Of a DNA stretch of 35,449 nt, positions 16,833-25,814 are shown piece after piece; the first letter of the stretch is position 1; every line of letters begins with the position of its first letter. Made by a program: the position numbers and the translations under genes. The stretch is taken from contig JAJRWX010000064.1 of the NCBI GenBank assembly GCA_024276605.1, forward strand, positions 1 through 35,449, in the 5' to 3' direction. Below the pieces are notes generated by a model. It had not been told where the DNA came from. It did no database searches and saw only the letters and a program-made list of their open reading frames with translations. Origin of the DNA: Planctomycetota bacterium (lineage in GTDB: Bacteria > Planctomycetota > Phycisphaerae > UBA1845).

Positions 16833-17194
16833 GTGTGTTTAGCCGAGAAGCATATGTCTCATGCGTGCGGATGCAAGACATAATTGGCGGGTGGGTGGCA
16901 TGGACAAACGCCGCGGAATCGGGCTGTCGAATCTCCAATGGATGCTACGCGCGGCGTTTGCCCGTGCAAGCGCAACCGAGGAAAAGCACGGGCAAGCGTC
17001 GCCCCTACGCCTCGTTTCATCCGCGATCCCCTCAACGCGACGCTTGTCCATGCCACCCAACTCAAGCCCGCCTCATCTGTCTTGCACCTCATGCGTGCTG
17101 AACTATGCTTCCAGACTTGTTGGGTAAGTCGTTTCGCATCACAATACTGGTCGGGCACAGGTGTATCTCATATTTTCTTTTTGAAGGAAGCACG
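16833..17194. other. Intergenic region filled by a repeat element
   Basis: This 362-base gap is almost wholly taken up by the palindromic element at 16869-17087. Several overlapping open frames on both strands reflect its repeat composition and are not credible genes. The last 100 bases before the nitroreductase hold an AT-rich stretch and the GAAGGAAG ribosome binding site. Confidence 0.7.
16858..17098. mobile_element. Palindromic element, family B copy 1, with 11-bp direct repeats
   Basis: The direct repeat CTCATGCGTGC flanks the unit at 16858-16868 and 17088-17098, as a target duplication would. The element (16869-17087, 219 bp) has near-terminal inverted repeats TGCAAGACA (16872-16880) and TGTCTTGCA (17078-17086). 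A second inner pair matches at 17 of 18 bases: GGGTGGCATGGACAAACG (16893-16910) and CGCTTGTCCATGCCACCC (17041-17058). A third pair, GCCCGTGC and GCACGGGC, lies near the centre. It carries no gene. A degenerate copy is at 23170-23325. Confidence 0.75.
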
Positions 17195-17812
17195 ATGGAA
17201 TTTCGAGACATTGCACAACAACGAAGATCGGTGAAATCTTACAAACCCGATCGAGTTATCACAGACGACGAGCTACGCGCACTGTTCAATCTGGTCGTAT
17301 TATCACCCTCCTCGTTCAATTTGCAGCATTGGCGCTTTGTCGTCGTCCGAGACGCTAAAGGTAAAGCTGCGCTTCGCAAAGCCTCGTGGGACCAAGAGCA
17401 GGTCGAGCAAGCATCCGCGGTGATCATCGTAGCGGGCAAACTCAATGCCCACGAAGATGCTAATCAGATTTTCAGTGACTCACCGGAACAGATGCGCAAA
17501 CAGATGGTAGCGATGATACACGGCTTTTATGCAGACAAACCGCAGATGCAACGTGACGAGGCCATTCGATCCGCCTCCCTGGCAGCTATGTCACTCATGT
17601 ACGCCGCTACGGACCTCGGTCTGGCATCCGGCCCACTGATTGGATTTGACCCTGCACAGATTAGCCGCCTCATCAACTTGCCGGCATCTTTCGTGCCGGT
17701 AGTGATGATTGTGTTAGGAGAACAGGCTGATGACATGAGGCCTCGTGCCACACGCTTGCCTGTGGCAGAAGTGGTCAAGTTGGAATCGTTCGACGGTAAC
17801 GGGTTATCGTAG
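17195..17812 (+). CDS. Nitroreductase-family FMN oxidoreductase
   Basis: A 205-residue member of the nitroreductase superfamily, homodimeric FMN enzymes that use NAD(P)H to reduce nitro compounds, quinones or other electron acceptors. The FMN-phosphate motif RRSVKSYKPD lies at residues 9-18, SPSSFNLQHWRFVVV at about 42-56 forms the flavin pocket, and the C-terminal VPVVMIVLGEQ strand followed by a conserved Arg-rich turn (DDMRPRATR) is typical. The ATG at 17195 is preceded by GAAGGAAG at six bases; an upstream in-frame ATG at 17105 would reach into the repeat and is rejected. The physiological substrate is unknown. Confidence 0.9.
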   Translation: MEFRDIAQQRRSVKSYKPDRVITDDELRALFNLVVLSPSSFNLQHWRFVVVRDAKGKAALRKASWDQEQVEQASAVIIVAGKLNAHEDANQIFSDSPEQMRKQMVAMIHGFYADKPQMQRDEAIRSASLAAMSLMYAATDLGLASGPLIGFDPAQISRLINLPASFVPVVMIVLGEQADDMRPRATRLPVAEVVKLESFDGNGLS

Positions 17813-18041
17813 TTAAAAAACGCGAAGTGGTACCCTTTTCTCAGCCCTGAACCACTAATGCCGGTCTGGCATGAAAAATGCTTTTACACACTGTTGTGGT
17901 GGCGTTAGACTGCATACTGGTCCCGCGTCTCTTGAAAAGAGGATACTTTGTAGCCGAGCTGATATATAGCCGTCAGAATGCGAGTTTTCGGGCCTTAATG
18001 GTTTTGATTGGCGGAATTACAAAACGAAGGAGATTGTCCAC

Positions 18042-19052
18042 GTGTCCAATCCAATTAACCGGCTGGCCATGCAAACGGTGCAACAACACATCATTGAGCG
18101 TCAACGCCAAGAGCACCCCGATGCCAGCGGTGAATTCAGTTGGCTGCTCTCAGGAATCATTCTGGCCACGAAAGTCATCGCAGACCAAGTACGAACGGCT
18201 GGACTCAACAACTTGCTCGGCGCAACCGGAGAGGTAAACGTCCAAGGCGAAGTCGTACAGAAACTCGACGAATTAGCCAATGAGACAATCCTAGCTTGCC
18301 TGGGCTATCGCGACAGTGTGGGCATCATGGTCTCCGAAGAGGATGATGAGCCATATATTATCAAGGAACTCGACGGTCGTGCGAAATATATTGTTCTCTT
18401 CGACCCACTGGACGGTTCCAGTAATATCGACGTTAACGTATCAATCGGAACGATTTTCTCGATTTTACAGCGTCGCGATGGTATTCACTCCTCCAAAGTT
18501 ATGGACCACATCCTCCAGCCTGGTTACCGTCAGGTAGCTGCGGGGTATGTGATCTACAGTTCCAGCACAGTTATGGCTTACACCACTGGACAAGGTGTAC
18601 ACATGTTTACTTTGGACCCCACAATCGGTGCATTTCGCCTGAGCCGTGAAGCCATCACAATGCCTACCCAAGGTAAAATGTACAGCATCAACGAAGCCTA
18701 TCGATCTCAATTCCCACTTGGTGTTCAAAAGTACCTGGATTGGACCAAAACCGATGAAGCAGGTTATACCTTGAGATATATAGGCTCTCTCGTTGCCGAT
18801 TTCCATCGTACGCTACTCCGGGGTGGCGTTTTTCTATATCCACCCACAAAAAAAGCCCCTCAGGGCAAGTTACGTTTACTATATGAAGCCAATCCGTTGG
18901 CCTTTATCGCCGAACAAGCCGGTGGTGCCGCCACAGATGGCCGAGAACGTATGCTGGACAAAGTACCTACAGCTTTACATGAACGGACATCACTTGTTCT
19001 AGGAAGCAAAGATGAGGTTGAGCGAGTAGCTTCATTCTGGGATGCAGACTGA
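18042..19052 (+). CDS. fbp: Class I fructose-1,6-bisphosphatase
   Basis: FBPase hydrolyses fructose 1,6-bisphosphate to fructose 6-phosphate in gluconeogenesis. The 336-residue protein contains the metal-binding SEE (98-100) and the family signature DPLDGSSNID (121-130), with further active-site segments KMYSINEAYR, RYIGSLVADFHR and GGVFLYPP, and the late GRERMLD. Length and motif spacing fit the class I family. The start is GTG at 18042, with AAGGAG about nine bases upstream. A Fis-like regulator follows but is probably separately transcribed. No allosteric AMP-site prediction can be made. Confidence 0.95.
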   Translation: MSNPINRLAMQTVQQHIIERQRQEHPDASGEFSWLLSGIILATKVIADQVRTAGLNNLLGATGEVNVQGEVVQKLDELANETILACLGYRDSVGIMVSEEDDEPYIIKELDGRAKYIVLFDPLDGSSNIDVNVSIGTIFSILQRRDGIHSSKVMDHILQPGYRQVAAGYVIYSSSTVMAYTTGQGVHMFTLDPTIGAFRLSREAITMPTQGKMYSINEAYRSQFPLGVQKYLDWTKTDEAGYTLRYIGSLVADFHRTLLRGGVFLYPPTKKAPQGKLRLLYEANPLAFIAEQAGGAATDGRERMLDKVPTALHERTSLVLGSKDEVERVASFWDAD

Positions 19053-19237
19053 ACATGTAGCTTATATACGGTATGGGGCGATTTAGTCGCTCATTTGATC
19101 GAGACTACTAGCCACGGTACAATGTAGACAGTAATACAGTGCAAGTTCTGCGGCGACGGCGTTAATGGTTTATCCATATCATTGGTTAACGCTGGTCGGT
19201 TGATAGAAACAAGTCCAATCAGGTGGAGCAAGACATC

Positions 19238-19507
19238 ATGATGTCAGAAACCCCGAACGGGTCTTTCGCTGTCACTGCACAGGAGATCAACTCTAACGTT
19301 GATAAGGTGGGATCCGTCGCCCGTAAATCTTTGGATGAAATCCTTATGTCTATCGAGACGCGTGAGATCGTCGGTGCTCTAAAACAAGTCCACGGCCAGC
19401 GCACACAAGCCGCTAAACTGTTGGGGATTTCACGAAGCCGTCTTTATCGACGAATGGAAGCCCTTGGCATCGACCCTCGAACGGTCATTCACGATACGGA
19501 CGTGTAA
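19238..19507 (+). CDS. Small Fis-type helix-turn-helix DNA-binding protein
   Basis: An 89-residue protein. The C-terminal half (about residues 34-82) is a Fis/NtrC-type HTH: EIVGALKQVHGQRTQAAKLL then GISRSRLYRRMEALGI, in which the second stretch is the recognition helix. The N-terminal third is polar and unstructured. It lacks the receiver and AAA+ domains of NtrC regulators, so it is a stand-alone binding domain that could act as a nucleoid or local regulator. GGTGGAG lies ten bases before the ATG at 19238; a GTG at 19223 is an alternative. Confidence 0.75.
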   Translation: MMSETPNGSFAVTAQEINSNVDKVGSVARKSLDEILMSIETREIVGALKQVHGQRTQAAKLLGISRSRLYRRMEALGIDPRTVIHDTDV

Positions 19508-19562
19508 GGGAATCTCACACAGAATCTACGCTTCTACAAGAGCCTGTGCCTTGTAGCGCTCG

Positions 19563-20042
19563 ATGAACCGCACTACGCGTGTATCACCGCACACCTTGAC
19601 CCTCGATATAATATCGGTGGGACAAGGTGAAAAAAGTTGGATACTGATGATGACACTATGGGGATTACATCCAGAGGCGGGTATATGGCTGGGCGGTCAC
19701 GCGGTGGATAGCAAGCGACGGCTCCACCTTTTACTTATCGACCAGCCGCGATCACCGATCGGACCAATCGAGGCAGGGTTCATCACTCCGGCAAGTGTGG
19801 ATGAAGCCATTCACTTTGCTCAAAAATTAAGCAGCCGCCTTGGCCCGGGTAAACGGCTCTGGATACTCATTCCTTGCAATCATCAAACTGACAAGTCCGC
19901 GACTTGGCGCGATCTGGATAACCGCATGTTCGAACAGGGATTTACTAAAATTGCTTCAGTCGATGTAGACGAACTATATCAAACCATTGGATACACACAC
20001 ACATCCATTGCCTATGATAGTAGTGACAACACCCACCGCTGA
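19563..20042 (+). CDS. Uncharacterised protein
   Basis: A 159-residue protein that I do not recognise. It has alternating hydrophobic strands (LHLLLIDQP, KRLWILIPCN) and amphipathic helices (SVDEAIHFAQKLSSRL), so an alpha/beta fold is likely. There is no signal peptide or membrane helix. The amino-acid mix is protein-like throughout and no competing frame is better. It follows the Fis-like gene by 55 bases on the same strand. No strong ribosome binding site precedes the ATG. Confidence 0.55.
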   Translation: MNRTTRVSPHTLTLDIISVGQGEKSWILMMTLWGLHPEAGIWLGGHAVDSKRRLHLLLIDQPRSPIGPIEAGFITPASVDEAIHFAQKLSSRLGPGKRLWILIPCNHQTDKSATWRDLDNRMFEQGFTKIASVDVDELYQTIGYTHTSIAYDSSDNTHR

Positions 20043-20147
20043 GAATTCTCTTTTCATGTTTATCGTACGTTCGTGCATACCTTCCGGAAGAAACATACTC
20101 TTAGGTGTTGAAGATTAGCTTAGCTTGTGCTGAGATTTTGCCGCAAC

Positions 20148-20981
20148 CTATTCGACAGGTACTTGCTGTGGAGGTGCAATCAAACGAATGCGTGGAGCTA
20201 CATTCGACGCCCGTTCCACATATCGCTCAATCAGGCCGTCCTCAATCATGTGATACAATTGTACGACTTGTCGAGGATGGTAGTCCTTACGCAAGTATAA
20301 TCTCGCGCCTGGCTCATCCCACTGCAAAACAGGTGTAATCGTATCGTGTGCCAACTGAGACAATACCGCCGTCATCGCATCCAAACCAGCAAGAATCGCT
20401 TTACAACCAATCGTATGGGGCATGTCCTGGGCCACAATCGTCGGTCGAGCATGCGCGTAAATCGCACCGCGATCTATCCCGGCATCGATCGCGTGAATGG
20501 TCGCACCAATGTATTCCAACTCATCATTGAGTAGCGGATAAAAATTCGTGGCTGTCCCTCGGTAATAGGGAGAAAGACCAAGGTGCATGTTGATCATTTT
20601 TCCCCGCCACCGTTGCAATAAATCATCCTTGATAAGATTCGTTCCATAAACAACGATCACATCCGGTTCATAGCGATCCAGGAAGGTCAGCGTACTTTCA
20701 CTATTAAGACATCCCGGTGCGATATGAAGGATAGCCGGCCCGTCCGTTGATGTAAGAATTGACACATCATGACCAAAATATTTTTCTTCTTGGAGCGATC
20801 GCTGAACGAAATGCATAAGCACTGCATTTTTATCCGATGCGGATAGTTCGTCTATTCTTTCATCTATCGGGTGATACCCGGTTTGTTCGTACCCAACCGC
20901 TACGACATCAAACCGTTTAACCAAAGCCCGAGCTACAAAGCGGTGTCGAGTATCTATGCTTGTCAATATGGCCATCTTCAT
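20148..20981 (-). CDS. Formyltransferase-family protein
   Basis: A 277-residue protein with the folate-dependent formyltransferase fold. The active-site residues are visible as NMHLG (Asn131, His133), SPYYRG (from Ser137) and DAGIDRG (Asp170), the Asn-His-Asp set of GART, Fmt and sugar formyltransferases. The N-terminal part (KMAILTSIDTRHRFVARAL) replaces the usual GSG start and gives no clear substrate hint. It is too short and too different to be Fmt. It may formylate an amino sugar or another amine. It is third in a tight minus-strand unit, nine bases after the histidine kinase stop, with AAGGAG in front of the ATG. Confidence 0.8.
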   Translation of the reverse strand: MKMAILTSIDTRHRFVARALVKRFDVVAVGYEQTGYHPIDERIDELSASDKNAVLMHFVQRSLQEEKYFGHDVSILTSTDGPAILHIAPGCLNSESTLTFLDRYEPDVIVVYGTNLIKDDLLQRWRGKMINMHLGLSPYYRGTATNFYPLLNDELEYIGATIHAIDAGIDRGAIYAHARPTIVAQDMPHTIGCKAILAGLDAMTAVLSQLAHDTITPVLQWDEPGARLYLRKDYHPRQVVQLYHMIEDGLIERYVERASNVAPRIRLIAPPQQVPVE

Positions 20982-20990
20982 ATGTGCCGC

Positions 20991-22064
20991 TTACGCTCCT
21001 TGAATAATGGGCCAATACACACTTACTTGAGTACCTAACCCCTTGGAAGAGGTGACTTCAATCTTGCCTCCTATTGATGTGACAATGCCATGCGCCATCG
21101 CCAACCCCAAACCGGTCCCCTCACCTGCGGTGGTAGTAAATTGCTCTTTAGTGGTCCAAAAAGGCTCGAATATATGTGGCAGTACCTCGGCCTCAATCCC
21201 ACAACCCTGATCGATAATATTCAAAATAACCCAGCGCAATGTCGTGGTAGCACATACCCGCACGGTCCCACCTGTAGGTGTCGCTTCAATAGCATTTTTA
21301 AGTAGAATACTCAATACAGTGGTCAATTGTTGCGTGCCTGCTTCATATTCAATACGACACGACACCTCGTGATTGACCCGTACCTGAGCAGCCGCAAACT
21401 CATCCGCCATTTTTTCAATCGTATCATCAATGATATCCGATATACTGCGCAACTGTTGGCTACGCTGATCTCCAACTGCTAATATCTGTAAGCCACTGAT
21501 AATCGAGCCTGCTTTGACCATAAGCTGACTGGCCTGCATCAAAGTTTTTTGCATGCGCATCTCATCTCGACTTTCAAGGGCAAAGTCAATGCTCGTGAGC
21601 GCGCCGCCAATCACATTGTTCAAATGGTGAGATACGGAACCTGAAAGATTACGCAGCGCTGACATTTTAGTGTCAACCTCGGCTAACGCTGCCCGTTCTA
21701 CAACCTTCGTCACATCACTCAATACAAACCACAACGCAGCATACTCACCATCGGGGCGATGAAGCATCCCAGACCACCATCGCTTATTGCCGTTTGGCCC
21801 CATGCGCTCGGTCAGAAACGATCGGTTGTTATGGGAACATCCTTGTTGGCAGGCTTCAATGAAATCGGATCGTTCCGCTGGAGATACAAACTCAGTTGCA
21901 TCCATACCAATGATGGACTCAGCGGTTAAGCCCAGCATTCCGGCTCCGACCACACACGAAATCACCGTTTGATCATGGTCGATCGCAACGACAACAGTAC
22001 CGTTGTTTGAGAGAAGATCAAGTAACAAGGCCAGTAAAGAATCGCCATGTAGTGCCTTAAACAT
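20991..22064 (-). CDS. PAS-domain sensor histidine kinase
   Basis: A 357-residue cytoplasmic kinase without membrane helices. A PAS domain covers about residues 10-118 (VVVAIDHDQTVISCVVGAG, LTAESIIGMDATEFVSPAER, then a PAC-like part). The dimerisation helix has SVSHHLNNVIGG with His146 as likely phosphorylation site in the H-x-x-N-N form. The ATPase domain has the N-box LLKNAIEA (Asn257), G1 DQGCGIE, F-box EPFWTTK and G2 GEGTGLGLAMAHG. It must phosphorylate a response regulator encoded elsewhere. It starts one base after the lipoprotein stop and precedes the formyltransferase, implying one transcript. Confidence 0.9.
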   Translation of the reverse strand: MFKALHGDSLLALLLDLLSNNGTVVVAIDHDQTVISCVVGAGMLGLTAESIIGMDATEFVSPAERSDFIEACQQGCSHNNRSFLTERMGPNGNKRWWSGMLHRPDGEYAALWFVLSDVTKVVERAALAEVDTKMSALRNLSGSVSHHLNNVIGGALTSIDFALESRDEMRMQKTLMQASQLMVKAGSIISGLQILAVGDQRSQQLRSISDIIDDTIEKMADEFAAAQVRVNHEVSCRIEYEAGTQQLTTVLSILLKNAIEATPTGGTVRVCATTTLRWVILNIIDQGCGIEAEVLPHIFEPFWTTKEQFTTTAGEGTGLGLAMAHGIVTSIGGKIEVTSSKGLGTQVSVYWPIIQGA

Positions 22065-22065
22065 G

Positions 22066-23043
22066 TCACTTCCTGTGGTCGAGTTTTTTCCGCATAATCG
22101 GCGTAATCATATACAACACTTCATATCGGTCGCCACCACGTCGCTCCATGAAAAACCTGCTGCCTACAAGATATTCATTTTTCGCTTCATCGCTGGGACC
22201 GAGAATTAACATCGAACCGGGACTTATCGATACATTCGTCATCAAATCCTCAAAAACGTAACGATCAAACGCCGGAGCCGGGCTTATCACGCCATTGATA
22301 TTCTCCCAAGTCATCGTACCGCGATCGTGACGAATCTCGTAGGACAACTTTACATCTACAAGCCCACCCATCGCTGCGTACACTATGTAATCGAGTGTGA
22401 CTAACTTTTTACCTTGCGAGAACGATTTGCCGGTTAATCGATGACCGGCACCATAGGCAAAAAAGGATTCCATCTCCGTGATTTCGCTCGTCTCAATCAC
22501 TAGCGGTAGTCCGCCGTACGATTGAAACTGATCCTTGCGAATTTCCGCGTCACAGGCTACCAATACCGTCCGTATCGCTGGCCAAGCGTCCGGTGATGCA
22601 ACCCCCACACGCAAACCATTCCTGGCCAACAGAGCTATCCTTGTCGCATCAACAGCTAGCTCATCCACATGATTCCATATTTTGCGAGAATGGCTAAGCG
22701 TTCCAATCGGCAGCGCCACCCTCATGATATCAAATGTTAACTGGACAACCGTTATATCGGCACGTTTTCTGTTCACAATGTCATTGCCTGATGACGATCC
22801 GATCAGCGCACGAAGGGAAGCGTCTGCAGCGCCGGTATATGAAGCATCCCTGTTTTCTTGAGCGTTGCCTCGCAACGTAGATTGACACCCCGCCATACCA
22901 AGAATGCAAATCGCAACGACCCACGCGCCGTGAAGAAGCTGACATGTGTATCGCTTGCCCTTTTCATAAAAACAAGTACGACATCGTGTGATGTTTGGAT
23001 AACCAAGCACCGTATGTTCAGATTTGATCGCAGATAGATTCAT
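22066..23043 (-). CDS. Putative lipoprotein of unknown function
   Basis: A protein of up to 325 residues. The segment WVVAICILGMAGC is a good lipobox with Cys53 when counted from the ATG at 23043; that makes an unusually long leader. A GTG at codon 12 shortens it, and the true start is uncertain because no ATG lies closer. The mature part is alpha/beta. Its C-terminal quarter (ISPGSMLILGPSDEAKNEYLVG ... YEVLYMITPIMRK split here) recalls the end of secretin-type proteins, which is only a weak resemblance. It leads a three-gene unit with a histidine kinase and a formyltransferase. Confidence 0.6.
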   Translation of the reverse strand: MNLSAIKSEHTVLGYPNITRCRTCFYEKGKRYTCQLLHGAWVVAICILGMAGCQSTLRGNAQENRDASYTGAADASLRALIGSSSGNDIVNRKRADITVVQLTFDIMRVALPIGTLSHSRKIWNHVDELAVDATRIALLARNGLRVGVASPDAWPAIRTVLVACDAEIRKDQFQSYGGLPLVIETSEITEMESFFAYGAGHRLTGKSFSQGKKLVTLDYIVYAAMGGLVDVKLSYEIRHDRGTMTWENINGVISPAPAFDRYVFEDLMTNVSISPGSMLILGPSDEAKNEYLVGSRFFMERRGGDRYEVLYMITPIMRKKLDHRK

Positions 23044-23388
23044 TTGGCTACGCAAGGCTCGTATCAATTTCTTCCATCCATATACCAAGCAAACTGCCGG
23101 ATACAAACATCTCACTGCCCACATTGTATCTATTCGTAGGCGTCACCGGAAGCCATCGAGTTAAGCAAGGTGCATGACAAAACCTGCGGGTAGATGGCAT
23201 GAATAAACGCCGCTGAATCGGGCTGTCGAATGTCCAATGGATGCTGCTCGTGGCGTATGCCCGTACAGGCGTAACCAAGGAAAAGCACGGACACTCCACT
23301 CAAAACCGTCTAATCAGTCTTGCACCCGCGAATCCACAGTAGCCCCGTACCCTTGTCCGTCAGTTCAGCCTATGCTACAACCACAGGT
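23044..23388. other. Divergent intergenic region with degenerate repeat
   Basis: A 345-base gap between the minus-strand lipoprotein and the plus-strand ferritin-like gene. It must hold both promoters. Its centre is the family B repeat copy at 23170-23325. Open frames reading through it (for example up to 23124 on the minus strand) are probably just extensions of the lipoprotein frame. No clear -35/-10 pair was seen. Confidence 0.6.
23170..23325. repeat. Palindromic element, family B copy 2 (degenerate)
   Basis: It starts GTGCATGAC (23170-23178) and ends AGTCTTGCAC (23316-23325), the counterpart of the ends of 16869-17087. The inner parts align well with copy 1 (TAAACGCCGC, GAATCGGGCTGTCGAAT, TCCAATGGATGCT, GGAAAAGCACGG), but the right third of copy 1, including the CGCTTGTCC arm, is missing. 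No direct repeat flanks it. It is an older, partly deleted copy. Confidence 0.7.
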
Positions 23389-23853
23389 ATGGCCGATGAC
23401 GTTAAACATATTGTCCAGTCATTTTCTACGGAAAAAGCACTCGCTATAGCCGCTTATGGCGAATCTGTGGCTTCATACCGCTATCGAACGCTCGTCAATA
23501 AGGTGGATGACCCCGATCAACAGCGAACGCTGACGGAAATGGCCGACGAAGAACAAGAACACCACGAAATGATCCAAGGCCTGATCACACAACACTTCCC
23601 CCAGAGCGACTTCGTCCTCTCCGCGGCAGATAAAGAACTGGTCATTGTCGGAACACGGCAAATCCACGTCTCAAATAAACAATCCTTATCCAAAGCGATA
23701 GACACAATATACGAGTCTGAGTGTAGAACAGGACGCTATTATGCTGCACTGCACGACAGCGTGTCGATGGATAATCTCAAACCGTTACTTAAAGAAATGT
23801 CTGAAGAATGCTTTGAGCACGCAAAACGACTACAGGCTATCTTCCACAGTTAA
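23389..23853 (+). CDS. Ferritin-like / rubrerythrin-type diiron protein
   Basis: A 154-residue four-helix protein. Probable diiron ligands are Glu in AAYGESVASYRY, Glu and His in DEEQEHHEMI, Glu in IYESECRTGRYY and Glu/His in MSEECFEHAKRL. This matches the ferritin-like core of rubrerythrins; the rubredoxin domain is absent. Such proteins reduce peroxide or store iron. The ATG at 23389 (ACAGGT before it) is chosen since the reading frame upstream runs into the repeat. It converges on nadE with a 65-base gap. Confidence 0.8.
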   Translation: MADDVKHIVQSFSTEKALAIAAYGESVASYRYRTLVNKVDDPDQQRTLTEMADEEQEHHEMIQGLITQHFPQSDFVLSAADKELVIVGTRQIHVSNKQSLSKAIDTIYESECRTGRYYAALHDSVSMDNLKPLLKEMSEECFEHAKRLQAIFHS

Positions 23854-23918
23854 AACCACCATCATCCGCTTCCTCACAGTGGATAAACGATTCACCTGTA
23901 TAACTCAAATGACCGGCC

Positions 23919-25568
23919 TTATTGATACTTCGCAGCGATGGGCACACGCCGACCGGGGCCAAACGCGCGTGATGTAACCTTGATTCCCACCGGAGATTGT
24001 TTTCTTTTGTGTTCACTTTGACGCACCAGTCTGGCAACCTTGGCTACCATGTCACGATCAAACCCGACCTCGACAATTTGATCCACACTGCAATCTAATT
24101 CCACATACTGCTTTAATATGGCATCAAGTACGTCATAAGGAGGTAACGAATCCTGGTCGCATTGAGCTTCACGTAGTTCTGCTGAAGGGGGTTTGACAAT
24201 GGTACGCTCAGGAATCACTTCACCGTTACTAGCATTGTTTATATGTCGCGCCAGATCATAAACCATCATCTTCGGCACATCACTAATCACACCCAGGCCA
24301 CCACACATATCGCCATATAGCGTACAGTAGCCAACGGCTAACTCACTCTTATTTCCCGTCGTCAGTAACAATCTGCCGAACTTGTTAGACAGCGCCATCA
24401 GAATGTTGCCGCGCAGACGAGCCTGAATATTTTCTTCCGTTATATCTCTTCGGCGTCCACCAAAAAGTGGATCGAGCGTATGCTCCATGGCTGCGTGTAC
24501 TTGTTCGATCGGCACAATTGCCAACTCGATACCCAGATTCTTGGCTAACTGTTTGGCATCTTCGACGCTATGCTCACTGCTATAACGAGACGGTAACGCA
24601 ACACCAAAAACTCGCTTCGCCCCCAGCGCCTCGACCGCAATGGCAGCCGTAAGCGCAGAATCGATACCCCCGGATAATCCGATGACCACTTCCTCAAAGC
24701 CGCACTTACGCACATAATCTCGCACCCCTAACACTAAGGCGTTGCGGATACTTTCAATACGCGACGGGTACGCTTCCACACGAGAAGGTGTTCGAACATC
24801 CAAAGAAAAAAGCAGCATATCTTCATCAAAAGCTATAGCACGGGCCAGCGTCGATCCATCCGGTCCGAAAACCGCACCGGCCCCTTCAAATACCAGGTCA
24901 TCATTACCACCAACCTGATTAACATACACAACGTGCACGGCATGTTCACGGGCCTGTGATTGAAAAATCTCATCGCGGCGCTCTCGAAGGTCGGCACGAA
25001 ACGGAGAAGCCGAAAGATTGATAACAATTTTCGCGCCGGCATTGATCGTTTCTCTCACAGGATCGATCCCATAGACGCGACGCCCGTAAAACTGTTGGTC
25101 GTTCCACAGATCTTCACAAATCGTAACCCCAACCGGCACCTCAGACTCATTCCCTACCTGCGTCACAAGCACATCATGCCCGGCGTTAAAGTTACGAGAC
25201 TCGTCAAACACGTCGTAAGTTGGCAACAACCGCTTGCGGTATACACTGCGCACTCGACCATCAGCACATATGGCAGCAGCATTAAAAACACCCTTGCCCG
25301 CATGGGTAACATCCGGGTCTACATAGCCAATAACCGCTGTGATCCCCCGGCAGAGTTGGGATAATTGTTCAAGCTGCGCAACATTCTCCTCCACTAAATC
25401 AGCGCGAAAAACCAAATCCTTCGCCGGATAACCAAACAAGGCTAACTCAGGAAAGACAACCAAATCCGCCTGCCTGTCACGAGCAAGATTTATCTGCGCA
25501 GCGATGATGCGCGCATTCCCACCAATGTCACCAACCATTGGATTGATTTGAGCGAGAGCAATCAGCAT
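23919..25568 (-). CDS. nadE: Glutamine-dependent NAD+ synthetase
   Basis: NadE converts deamido-NAD+ to NAD+ with ammonia taken from glutamine. The 549-residue protein has an N-terminal nitrilase-type glutaminase domain with Glu41 (FPELALFGY), Lys112 (RKRLLPTYDVFDE) and Cys151 (VTICEDLW), and a C-terminal synthetase domain with the ATP P-loop SGGIDS (299-304), GNKSELAVGYCTLYGD and the ending KRKQSPVGIKVTSRAFGPGR. Length fits the shorter bacterial glutamine-dependent form. The ATG at 25568 follows GATCTTGGAACAACA; an upstream in-frame ATG at 25601 adds 11 non-conserved residues. Confidence 0.95.
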   Translation of the reverse strand: MLIALAQINPMVGDIGGNARIIAAQINLARDRQADLVVFPELALFGYPAKDLVFRADLVEENVAQLEQLSQLCRGITAVIGYVDPDVTHAGKGVFNAAAICADGRVRSVYRKRLLPTYDVFDESRNFNAGHDVLVTQVGNESEVPVGVTICEDLWNDQQFYGRRVYGIDPVRETINAGAKIVINLSASPFRADLRERRDEIFQSQAREHAVHVVYVNQVGGNDDLVFEGAGAVFGPDGSTLARAIAFDEDMLLFSLDVRTPSRVEAYPSRIESIRNALVLGVRDYVRKCGFEEVVIGLSGGIDSALTAAIAVEALGAKRVFGVALPSRYSSEHSVEDAKQLAKNLGIELAIVPIEQVHAAMEHTLDPLFGGRRRDITEENIQARLRGNILMALSNKFGRLLLTTGNKSELAVGYCTLYGDMCGGLGVISDVPKMMVYDLARHINNASNGEVIPERTIVKPPSAELREAQCDQDSLPPYDVLDAILKQYVELDCSVDQIVEVGFDRDMVAKVARLVRQSEHKRKQSPVGIKVTSRAFGPGRRVPIAAKYQ

Positions 25569-25814
25569 TGTTGTTCCAAGATCGGGTTTACCATGGTTCA
25601 CTCATTTTCGTATTCTGCGGGCGATGACAGTCGCCTACGCGAACTTCGTCAAATCAACCGTACGTAGGATGGTAGCAGAAGCACGGTCAATCGCCCAACA
25701 CTCACCACCAAGAAGTGATATTCTTGCCACATGTCCTACACTGGTCCAAATCCTTCAAACAACTACAATACTGAAGTTATGGAACATTAGGTACATTTTA
25801 AGAAACGCATCAAC

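Noticed and set aside
16839-17234. Several overlapping open frames on both strands
   Set aside because: They lie in the palindromic element, have repeat-like composition and no ribosome binding sites.
17850-17885. ATGCC-GGTCT-GGCAT hairpin after the nitroreductase as a terminator
   Set aside because: Only 5 bp with a purine-rich tail; too weak.
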